Origin: CAOJBM01 sp051872535 | GTDB taxonomy: Bacteria; Bacillota_I; Bacilli_A; RF39; UBA660 | Length of the DNA: 15,307 nucleotides | Assembly (NCBI GenBank): GCA_051872535.1 | Contig: JBJEDY010000018.1 | Location: 1-15,307, forward strand | Direction of reading: 5' to 3' | Shown here: positions 5,516 to 11,826 of the stretch, one piece after another | Layout: each line of letters opens with the position of its first letter | How positions within the stretch are numbered: the stretch's first letter is position 1 | The notes under the pieces: generated by a model | What the model was told of the DNA's origin: nothing | Databases searched by the model: none | What the model saw: only the letters and a program-made list of their open reading frames with translations | Made by a program: the position numbers and the translations under genes

Positions 5516-6955
5516 TTATTTTTTATTAAATTCTCTTATTTTTCTTTTAGCCTTTGTAGTTTGAACTTTATCTATCCATTCTTCTCTTGGTCCATATGAC
5601 ATTATATCAGTAATAATTCTAACTCTGTCTTTATTATGAAGTTCATAATCAGGATCTACCATATTATCATTTACTACTGCGCCTACCATTGTATTACCAA
5701 TATCAGAATGAATTCTATACGCAAAATCTATTGCTGTTGCTCCTTTTGGAAGTTCTATTATTTCACCTTTTGTTGTATAAACATATATTTTATCAGCAAA
5801 CAATTCTGATTTCACTTGCCATACAAATTCTTGATTATCTGCAAATACTTTATTAATTTCAACTAATGATTTAAAAAATTGATACTTATTTTTTAAATCT
5901 TCTTGCATTAAATTTCTAGCATCACCTTTTTCAATATACCAATAAGCAGATAATCCAAATGAAGCAACTTTATCCATATCAAATGTTCTTATTTGAGTTT
6001 GAACAAGTCTATCCTCCGGTCCAAACACAGTTGTATGTAGACTTCTATACATATTTGTTTTTGGATTACAAATATAATCTTTAAATTTATCATTTATAGG
6101 ATGATATTCCTGGTGAACTAATCCAAGTGTTTGATAACAATTAGAAATATCATCTACCATTATCTTTAAAGATAATAAATCATGAATATCGAATATTTTA
6201 TGTCCCTCATTTAATCTTTTATATATTCCATATATATTTTTTGTTCTTATTTTTATTTCATTGGGAATATTTTTATCAGTCAAAACATTATTGATTGTAG
6301 ATAACATTTCTTGTAAACAATTTCTACTATCATCTTCTATTTTTAATTTTATTTCTTCTATTCTTTTATACTTGTCTGGATATAAATATTGAAGCGATAA
6401 ATCTTCTAATTCAGATTTTATTCTATACGCACCAATATAATAGGCAAGTGGAACAAATATATCCATTGTTTCCATTGAATTTTCTTTTTGTTTAAATTCT
6501 GATTTAAACTGAAGTGTTCTCATATTGTGTAATCTATCTGCAAGTTTTATAATTATTATTCTTGCATCAGTTGTTATTCCTGTAATAATTTTTCTTGTGT
6601 TAGCCATATTTTGATCATTTTTAGTTGAGAAATTTAATTTGCTGATTTTTGTTACACCATCTACTAAATTAGCAACCTCTTTATTAAAGTCTTCAGCTAT
6701 TGCTTCTTTAGTTATTTCAGTATCTTCCAATGTATCATGTAATAAACCAGCACATATCGTATCAGTATCAGCATTCATTTCAGATAAAATGTATGCTACA
6801 TTTAATGGATGTGAAATGTATGGTTCTCCACTTTGCCTAAATTGTCCTTCATGTAAAGATTCAGCATAGTGATAAGCTTTTTCAATTGATGGTATTCCTG
6901 ATTCATTATATAATCTTACATTATTTAATAAATCATTTAAAGATATTTCATTCAT
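5516..6955 (-). CDS. rel: Bifunctional RelA/SpoT-type (p)ppGpp synthetase/hydrolase lacking C-terminal sensory domains
   Basis: 479 residues instead of the usual about 730. The order is HD hydrolase (about 22-180), synthetase (about 230-345), TGS (about 385-450), then a stop. The hydrolase metal ligands fit His49, His73-Asp74 (LLHDTLEDTE) and Asp140 (KLADRLHNMRT). The synthetase has the G-loop-like IRTKNIYGIYKRL, the basic KFKDYI motif typical of bifunctional rather than RelA-type synthetases, NMYRSLHTTV and QIRT. TGS runs from YVYTTKGEIIELPKG to DRVRIIT. The protein ends at SYGPREEWIDKVQTTKAKRKI, exactly where full-length Rel continues into its helical, zinc-finger and ACT domains, which contact stalled ribosomes. 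No remnant of those domains follows in any frame before the RiPP operon. The gene makes and degrades the alarmone (p)ppGpp from GTP/GDP and ATP. A GGAGGG site precedes the ATG, and a terminator hairpin lies immediately upstream. Confidence 0.93.
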   Translation of the reverse strand: MNEISLNDLLNNVRLYNESGIPSIEKAYHYAESLHEGQFRQSGEPYISHPLNVAYILSEMNADTDTICAGLLHDTLEDTEITKEAIAEDFNKEVANLVDGVTKISKLNFSTKNDQNMANTRKIITGITTDARIIIIKLADRLHNMRTLQFKSEFKQKENSMETMDIFVPLAYYIGAYRIKSELEDLSLQYLYPDKYKRIEEIKLKIEDDSRNCLQEMLSTINNVLTDKNIPNEIKIRTKNIYGIYKRLNEGHKIFDIHDLLSLKIMVDDISNCYQTLGLVHQEYHPINDKFKDYICNPKTNMYRSLHTTVFGPEDRLVQTQIRTFDMDKVASFGLSAYWYIEKGDARNLMQEDLKNKYQFFKSLVEINKVFADNQEFVWQVKSELFADKIYVYTTKGEIIELPKGATAIDFAYRIHSDIGNTMVGAVVNDNMVDPDYELHNKDRVRIITDIMSYGPREEWIDKVQTTKAKRKIREFNKK

Positions 6956-6970
6956 ATATTAGACCCTCCA

Positions 6971-7017
6971 ACTAAATAAAAAGCGCGTAAATTTCTATAT
7001 CAGAAATTGACGCGCTT
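6971..7017 (-). terminator. Strong intrinsic terminator/attenuator ahead of rel
   Basis: Minus-strand AAGCGCGTCAATTTCT (7017-7002) pairs with AGAAATTTACGCGCTT (6996-6981), a 16-position stem with one mismatch and a 5-base loop, followed by TTTATTTAG. The rel ribosome site follows within ten bases. The stop codon of the 45-codon ORF (6995-6997) sits at the hairpin loop, so a ribosome finishing that ORF would cover the ascending arm and open the hairpin. The layout fits translation-dependent attenuation of rel, or simply a terminator for the small transcript. Confidence 0.8.
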
Positions 7018-7132
7018 CATCTACTAATATTTTATTTGAAAGTTCAGAAAAAATAATCCTATCTAAAAAGCATAATTTTAGCATATTAATTATTTTATCA
7101 AAAGATTTTAAAAATATAATAATATTATTCAT
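6995..7132 (-). CDS. 45-residue small ORF / leader peptide upstream of rel
   Basis: 45 codons, starting MNNIIIFLKSFDKIINMLKL and ending VDEARQFLI, stop TAG. AAAGGAGA ends six bases before the ATG, and a promoter-like pair (TTGACT, 17 bases, TACCTT) lies 30-58 bases upstream, so promoter, ribosome site, ORF and terminator hairpin form a complete small unit. The peptide is hydrophobic with scattered charges, has one Cys (residue 21), and shows no obvious signal peptide or known family. Its stop codon falls inside the terminator hairpin just before rel, which suggests an attenuator leader peptide whose translation controls rel expression. A free-standing microprotein is the alternative. No run of regulatory codons for one amino acid stands out, although Ile and Leu are frequent. 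Confidence 0.5.
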   Translation of the reverse strand: MNNIIIFLKSFDKIINMLKLCFLDRIIFSELSNKILVDEARQFLI

Positions 7133-7161
7133 AAGAATCTCCTTTCAAAATAATTACTATT

Positions 7162-7190
7162 AAGGTATCTCAATATTTACAAAAAGTCAA
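7162..7190 (-). promoter_or_regulatory. Promoter for the 45-codon ORF and probably rel
   Basis: On the minus strand a -35 TTGACT (7190-7185) is separated by 17 bases from TACCTT (7167-7162). The -35 is near consensus and the -10 is weak. It begins seven bases after the stop codon of the papain-like gene, as expected for a new transcription unit. Confidence 0.5.
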
Positions 7191-7196
7191 GTATTT

Positions 7197-7574
7197 TTAT
7201 TTCTTTTCATATACTGATATGACATATAAATCCATACAATCAGAATTTTTATCATATATGACATTATCAACAATTGAAATCATATGATAGAAATTTTTCT
7301 TATCATAGCAGAACACAATATATGAAAAATTATCTATTTTTAATTCTTTAACTTTAATGTCTTCTTCACAATTAATTTTAAAAATATTATTATTTTCCAT
7401 ATATGTTTCAAAAACTTCAATATCATTAAATGAAGAATAATTTAATTCTTCTGCAGCTTTACATAAGGCATTATAAATATCATCATATTCTTTATTTAAA
7501 ATTTTACATAAACTTCTTATTACACAATTACTTTTACCATTTTTGTCTGATATATAAAATTCTTTAAAAGTCAC
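7197..7574 (-). CDS. Small papain-like cysteine peptidase-fold protein, function unknown
   Basis: About 125 residues from a GTG start at 7572-7574, chosen because GGAG (7581-7584) lies six bases before it; an in-frame TTG at 7586 would overlap that site. The protein has a Cys in NGKSNCVIRSLCKI near the N-terminus and a His in FYHMISIVDNVIYDKNSD near the C-terminus. This Cys-His-(Asp/Asn) spacing and the CVIRSL / H-x-x-x-x-x-D-N-x-x-x-D style are shared by short papain-fold proteins often found in phages and gut Firmicutes. No signal peptide. It has its own transcription context: decayed genes upstream, a separate promoter downstream. The residues suggest a peptidase or related thiol enzyme, but no substrate can be given. 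A link to the RiPP locus 1.7 kb away is possible but not shown. Confidence 0.6.
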   Translation of the reverse strand: MTFKEFYISDKNGKSNCVIRSLCKILNKEYDDIYNALCKAAEELNYSSFNDIEVFETYMENNNIFKINCEEDIKVKELKIDNFSYIVFCYDKKNFYHMISIVDNVIYDKNSDCMDLYVISVYEKK

Positions 7575-7576
7575 AT

Positions 7577-7842
7577 TAATCTCCAATCTTTTTTATATTT
7601 GTATACATTCTTGAATGATATCTATCATAGAATTTAATAGCATTTTCATTATAAGCAAATACATTTACTAAAATATATTCTCATCCTAAAGATTATCTAA
7701 ATAATATATTCATTATATGGGAATATACATTCCATAATTAAACCAATAGTCCTATCAACATATTCTTCAAGTTCAACTAATAAATCTTTTACATCATCCA
7801 GAATCTTTCTGTTTCTATCGTTTTACTACCAATCAAATTCAT
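7577..7842 (-). pseudogene. Degenerate GNAT acetyltransferase remnants
   Basis: The start at 7840-7842 reads MNLIGSKTIETERF, the typical opening of RimJ/RimL-type N-acetyltransferases (usually followed by LILR), but the frame breaks at once. A second frame then gives LDDVKDLLVELEEYVD and RTIGLIMECIFPYNEY. A third gives EYILVNVFAYNENAIKFYDRY and HSRMYTNIKKI, the C-terminal acetyl-CoA-fold strand and helix of a RimI-like GNAT protein. The full enzyme would be about 170 residues, and the central acetyl-CoA loop (R/Q-x-x-G-x-G/A) is missing. The sequence is therefore either one heavily deleted gene or the fused ends of two acetyltransferase genes. It cannot encode a functional enzyme. Confidence 0.65.
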
Positions 7843-7868
7843 TATTTATACTCCATACTATTATTATA

Positions 7869-8204
7869 TTCTATCATAACCACACCAATCAAGAATTAAT
7901 TATTCTAGTTTTACTATTTCTCAAGTATCAATATCTTTTAGTATTTCAGTAATTCTTACTATTTTTAGAAAGTTGTATTTAATATTCTCTACATGCTTAC
8001 AAGGTGATACCTTTAGAATCAACACATACTGATTTTACAATTTTATTTTCACCATTTGTAATCATATTAGCAATAGCTTTCTTTCACCACACACACTAAG
8101 AGTTGATGTTGTATCAATACAAACCCCAGTATAAATATTATGATTTTTAGTAAGTATTGCTGCTCCTACTCCTCCTGCAATAAATGTAGTTATATTATTA
8201 TTTA
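7869..8204 (-). pseudogene. Frameshifted cytidine/blasticidin-S deaminase-like gene
   Basis: Minus-strand translation in alternating frames reconstructs a zinc-dependent cytidine deaminase-family protein: GGVGAAILTKNHNIYTGVCI, then STLSVCGERK (the C-[AG]-E zinc and catalytic motif), AIANMITNGENKIVKSVCVD, ACREY (where PCGACRE is expected), TEILKDIDT and DWCGYDRI at the C-terminus. At least three indels separate these segments: after CGERK, before ACREY and after REY. The second zinc-binding PCxxC is incomplete. The intact gene would have deaminated cytidine or a nucleoside antibiotic. The N-terminal end runs into the broken carboxypeptidase remnant upstream. Confidence 0.75.
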
Positions 8205-8591
8205 TTATATAAGAAGCGACTGCTTTATTGAAACAACTAGTTCATTCCCAGATGCGATAGAAATACCTTTTAGTAATTCTTCTACTCTCATGCTAGAATT
8301 AGCTTCTAAGAAGATTTGACTTCCACCCATACTAGCAGCATTACTACTTATTATTACTTGGTCATCATAACTTAATTTACCACTATCTATTTGTTCCATA
8401 ATTAATAACATTGTCATTATCTTAGTCATTGATGCTGGTGCTAATTTTTCTTCACTATTTTTCTCATAAACAACTCTTCCAGTTTCATAATTTACAAGAA
8501 TAGCGCTTTTAGCATTAGGAGCTAAATCTTCAGCTTGGACAAACAAAGTTCCGCTGAGAAATAAGAATACTGCAAATAATATTTTTTTCAT
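8205..8591 (-). pseudogene. Truncated D-alanyl-D-alanine carboxypeptidase (PBP5/DacF-like) N-terminal fragment
   Basis: About 128 residues against the family's roughly 380-400. A signal peptide is visible (MKKILFAVFLFLSGTLFVQA), followed by the start of the peptidase S11 fold: SAILVNYETGRVVYEKN, the catalytic SMTK (S-x-x-K), and IASGNE where the S-x-N motif stands. The coding sequence ends a few codons later in SIKQSLLI and lacks the K-T-G motif and the C-terminal membrane anchor. It then runs into the decayed deaminase gene, so it is a deletion product. It could still be transcribed and exported, because its promoter (8636-8664) and GAGGTG ribosome site are intact, but without KTG it should not be active. 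I use ATG at 8589-8591; the longer TTG reading would overlap the ribosome site. Confidence 0.85.
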
Positions 8592-8635
8592 AATACACCT
8601 CAATTAATTAATATGTTTACATATTTTAAAATAGA

Positions 8636-8664
8636 ATTATAAAGAAATAGTTTTTACTATTCAA
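8636..8664 (-). promoter_or_regulatory. Sigma-A-type promoter of the carboxypeptidase remnant
   Basis: TTGAAT (8664-8659), a 17-base spacer and a consensus TATAAT (8641-8636) on the minus strand, about 45 bases before the ATG. A small palindrome (AATAGT-TTTT-ACTATT, about 8646-8661) overlaps the -35/spacer in this divergent intergenic region. It may be chance in AT-rich DNA. Confidence 0.65.
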
Positions 8665-8718
8665 TTAATAATTTTTATGTTATGATATTATCAAATAGAA
8701 AGAAGTGAGGTTAAGATT

Positions 8719-10467
8719 ATGCCTGAAAAGGGAAACAACGGTATAGAAGAATCTGTACCTACTGTAGATAATACAGTATCTGAACAAAGTCCTATTGTGG
8801 ATAATGTTCAACCTACTGAGTATTCCGTAAATGACTTCGGATTACCTAGTGGTGATGATTTTACTGGTAACGGTAAAAGAAAAAAGAAGCTAATACCAAT
8901 AATAGCTATCATAGCAGTTGTATTAGCAGCAATCGGTGGAGGAGTTTTCTTCTACTTTAATAGTAAACCAAAAGCTGTTATGGAAAGCGCAATTAATGAC
9001 GCTTATAAGAAAGAATATGGAGATTTGAGTAAATTCTTCAAAGACCTTGAAGAAAATTCATTAGACTATGATATTTTTAATGATACATTAAAAGTATCTG
9101 GCGAAGTATCTGTAGGTGGAGAATTATTAAAAGGTCTTGAAAACAATACTATTAAATTCGATTTAGGAATTGATGTAAAAAATGAAATGTTCGAAGGAAC
9201 AGCTATTCTTACAGAAAAGAATAAGGATTTAATAGATGCTACTGTATTTGGTAAAAATGGAAAACTATACATGAAGAGTAATAGTTTACTAAATGGTGTT
9301 TACTATATTGATGATTTTGATTTTGAAGATGTTCTTGATCTTTCTGAATTAGAAGATATGATGAATCAAGTCAATCTACCAAAAGCAAAAGAAATAGATA
9401 AAATTGTTGAATCTATTAAAAATGCTGTAATTGAATCTTTAGATGAAGATGAAATGGAAAAATCTAAAGATGAAATCAAAATTAATAATGAAAAAATTAA
9501 TGCAACTAAGATTACTTATACAATAGATGAAAAATCTACTGAAAAGTTTGTTAAATCAATGCTTAAACAACTTAAGAAAGATGATGATTTATTAGAAAGT
9601 ATTGCTAATATTGCTAATATTGATGTTAGTGAGTTAGAAAGTGCTTTAGAAGAAGCTGAAGATAGTATTGATGGTTCATTCGAAGGAATGGGTAAAGGTA
9701 AATTAAATGTTTATACTACTGGTGTAAGTAACGATTTCGCTATGATTGAACTTGTAACTGATAGTGTAAAAATTTCTTATGGTAGTCATAAAGATAATGG
9801 TTGTTTTGTAATAAAAGCTGAATCTGACGATGAAGAAATAAAATTCGAAATTTTATCAGAAACTAAAAAAGATATAACTACAGTTGAAGTTAATTATAAT
9901 GATGATACTCTTGCAACATTTACAGTAAGAGCATTTAATAGTAATTATCTTGATTTAGATTATGATATTAACATTCCTGAAGAAATTGCTGGAGATGAAT
10001 ATAGTGCTAAAGGATCATTAAAGGTTACTTCTGAAAAAGACGGAGACAACAAAGTTAGTGGTGTATTTGAATTCAGTATTGATGCTAATATTGCTGGTGA
10101 ATCATTAGATTTATCTGGTAAATTAGATTATGCTGTTGAAGTTGGTGCTGATATAGCTGATTACAATACTAAAAATGCTAAAGATACTGACGATATGACT
10201 GAAGAAGATGCAAAAAAATTACAAGATGCTTTAACAGAATTAGAAGATACTGAAATCTTTAAATTCATAAGTGAACTTGAAGATTTAGATCTTGATAATT
10301 TATTTGGTTCTTCAAATATTAATGAAAATCAAATTCAAGTAAACAAATGTGATGTTGCAATTTGTGATTACGATACATGCGAAGAAAAAGATGGCACAGA
10401 AGTTTGTGAATGTGAATATTTTGACTATGACAATAGCAAATATGAAACTATAATGTGTGAACAATAA
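8719..10467 (+). CDS. Membrane-anchored acidic surface protein, function unknown
   Basis: 582 residues. An N-terminal cytoplasmic, acidic/polar segment (1-52) is followed by GKRKKK and one transmembrane helix (about 58-80, IIAIIAVVLAAIGGGVFFYF), so about 500 residues lie outside the membrane (type II topology by the positive-inside rule). The outer part is rich in Asp, Glu, Lys, Ser and beta-type strands, with long helical stretches around 200-235 and 270-305. It ends in a Cys-rich tail (CDVAICDYDTCEEKDGTEVC and then two more Cys), which could form disulfides. No enzyme motif was recognised; this style of protein is common in low-GC gut Firmicutes. The ATG follows GTGAGG. The gene stands alone on the plus strand with TATGAT at 8681-8686 as a possible -10 and a terminator after its stop. 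Exact role unknown; an envelope or sensing function is only a guess. Confidence 0.8.
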   Translation: MPEKGNNGIEESVPTVDNTVSEQSPIVDNVQPTEYSVNDFGLPSGDDFTGNGKRKKKLIPIIAIIAVVLAAIGGGVFFYFNSKPKAVMESAINDAYKKEYGDLSKFFKDLEENSLDYDIFNDTLKVSGEVSVGGELLKGLENNTIKFDLGIDVKNEMFEGTAILTEKNKDLIDATVFGKNGKLYMKSNSLLNGVYYIDDFDFEDVLDLSELEDMMNQVNLPKAKEIDKIVESIKNAVIESLDEDEMEKSKDEIKINNEKINATKITYTIDEKSTEKFVKSMLKQLKKDDDLLESIANIANIDVSELESALEEAEDSIDGSFEGMGKGKLNVYTTGVSNDFAMIELVTDSVKISYGSHKDNGCFVIKAESDDEEIKFEILSETKKDITTVEVNYNDDTLATFTVRAFNSNYLDLDYDINIPEEIAGDEYSAKGSLKVTSEKDGDNKVSGVFEFSIDANIAGESLDLSGKLDYAVEVGADIADYNTKNAKDTDDMTEEDAKKLQDALTELEDTEIFKFISELEDLDLDNLFGSSNINENQIQVNKCDVAICDYDTCEEKDGTEVCECEYFDYDNSKYETIMCEQ

Positions 10468-10471
10468 AAAG

Positions 10472-10500
10472 ATGCTAATCAATTAAGATTAGCATTTTTT
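10472..10500. terminator. Bidirectional intrinsic terminator between convergent genes
   Basis: ATGCTAATC (10472-10480), loop AATTAA, GATTAGCAT (10487-10495): a 9-bp perfect stem. On the plus strand it is followed by TTTTT-ATTTG; on the minus strand the same stem is followed by CTTTTTATTG. It therefore serves both the membrane protein ending at 10467 and the CAP lipoprotein ending at 10511. Confidence 0.9.
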
Positions 10501-10510
10501 ATTTGTTTTT

Positions 10511-11710
10511 TTAACCTCCAAATATTTGAACGAAGTAAACAATTCCATTTAATTTGTAGTATCCTACTCCAAGTTTTGTAAAACGTTCATTTATCATATT
10601 AGCATAATGACCAGGTGATTCTCTCCATCCTATTGTAACATCTTTTGCTGTTGGATAACCATAAGCAATATTTTCACCTAAAGTTACCCATCCAATTGAA
10701 CCTAATTCATTAACTACGGAAAAACAACTATTTCCATTAGGTCTTGTATGAGAAAATTTATTAGCATAAGCCATTTCAATCGCTCTTATTGTTGCTGCTA
10801 CTGATAAACTATTATCTAATGTTAATAAAGCTAAATTCTTTTCAGAACGATAAACATTGGTATAATTTAAAACTTCATTATAAATACCGTTATTGGTGTT
10901 TATTAAGCTCTTTGCTTCGTTAAGCATATCATCTGTTTTACCATTAAAACTACTATAATCATATTCATAATAACCATTTTTTTGAATTATTTTAGTACCA
11001 TATTTGTAAGTGATTATTTCTTCAGTTTCTGTCTCTATCGTTTCTGTAGAATTTTGACTATTGTCAATTACACGATTATCATCTGTTGTTTTTTCAGAGG
11101 ATGTTGTTGTTTTGGTATCTGTCGTTATAGTTAAAGATGTTGTTTTCTTTTTTGAATTCTGTCCTTTTATAGTTAATCTTGTCGTTTTTTCTTCACTATT
11201 TTTACTATCATCTGATGCTACTATAACAATATCATAAGTTCCATCTTTCGTATATGAAGCCATTTCTTTTTCTTTAAATTCTAAATGACATTCTTGTTCA
11301 CTATTATCAATACAACTATCTACAAAATCATTTACACTATATTTAGGTTTAGTAATAGATAACTCTTTTAGTTTTAAAGATGGTTTTGTAGTATCTACTA
11401 TTTTCAATTTACTTACTTCTTCATCATTGATAAAAACTTTATAAACACCTATTTTTAAATCCTCGGCCTTTATTATTTTATCATCTTTATCTTTATATAT
11501 GATTTCTGTTTCTTCTATTTGACCTTGTTCAAGATAATCATTTATATTAGGAAGATTATTACCATACTCAATAGAAAGATCTTTATAAATAATATTATTA
11601 ACTTCAGTTTCTTCTATAGAACTTTCTTTTGTAGAGTTTTCTTCTTTTTTACATCCTGTTATAATTTGCAAACATAAAATAAATATTAAAAAATACTTTC
11701 TTTTCATCAC
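10511..11710 (-). CDS. CAP/SCP-domain (YkwD-like) lipoprotein
   Basis: 399 residues. The N-terminus is a lipoprotein signal peptide ending in the lipobox IITGC (Cys at about 20), so the protein should be lipid-anchored on the outer face of the membrane. Residues about 40-185 look like small beta-rich repeats (KLKIVDTTKPSLKL, then YDIVIVASDDSKN), similar to bacterial Ig-like modules, followed by a Thr/Ser-rich linker (about 188-235). The C-terminal about 125 residues form a CAP (SCP/TAPS) domain: N-x-x-R near 285, RAIEMAYANKFSHTRPNG, GENIAYG and WRESPGHYANM, with both conserved His residues. Bacterial CAP proteins of this type are secreted and often linked to sporulation or the envelope; their activity is not settled. 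Start is GTG at 11710 or ATG three bases later; GAGGG suits either. It has its own promoter. Confidence 0.88.
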   Translation of the reverse strand: MMKRKYFLIFILCLQIITGCKKEENSTKESSIEETEVNNIIYKDLSIEYGNNLPNINDYLEQGQIEETEIIYKDKDDKIIKAEDLKIGVYKVFINDEEVSKLKIVDTTKPSLKLKELSITKPKYSVNDFVDSCIDNSEQECHLEFKEKEMASYTKDGTYDIVIVASDDSKNSEEKTTRLTIKGQNSKKKTTSLTITTDTKTTTSSEKTTDDNRVIDNSQNSTETIETETEEIITYKYGTKIIQKNGYYEYDYSSFNGKTDDMLNEAKSLINTNNGIYNEVLNYTNVYRSEKNLALLTLDNSLSVAATIRAIEMAYANKFSHTRPNGNSCFSVVNELGSIGWVTLGENIAYGYPTAKDVTIGWRESPGHYANMINERFTKLGVGYYKLNGIVYFVQIFGG

Positions 11711-11730
11711 TATTAACCCTCTTTAAAGCC

Positions 11731-11759
11731 ATTATAGAAGAAAATGTTGGAAATAGCAA
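11731..11759 (-). promoter_or_regulatory. Sigma-A-type promoter of the CAP lipoprotein gene
   Basis: TTGCTA (11759-11754), a 17-base spacer and consensus TATAAT (11736-11731) on the minus strand, about 20 bases before the start codon. It lies just downstream of the pnp terminator, marking a separate transcription unit. Confidence 0.75.
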
Positions 11760-11794
11760 TCAATAATTTAATAATTGTCTAAAAAAGATAACAA

Positions 11795-11823
11795 TAAAAA
11801 CAGCAATTTTAATGCTGTTTTTA
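11795..11823 (-). terminator. Intrinsic terminator of the rpsO-pnp operon
   Basis: Minus-strand AAAACAGCA pairs with TGCTGTTTT (9 bp, extendable to 11) around a 7-base AT loop, beginning four bases after the pnp stop codon. The T-rich descending arm continues as TTTATTG. Confidence 0.85.
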
Positions 11824-11826
11824 ATA

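Noticed and set aside
5401..5520. A consensus promoter directly before the 18-codon ORF.
   Set aside because: TATAGT and TTGAGT are present but not at workable spacing to one another; no convincing -35/-10 pair, so not listed as a feature.
7577..8204. Transposase or insertion-sequence remnant in the non-coding-looking stretch.
   Set aside because: Frame-by-frame reading gives acetyltransferase and cytidine deaminase motifs; no terminal inverted repeats or transposase motifs.
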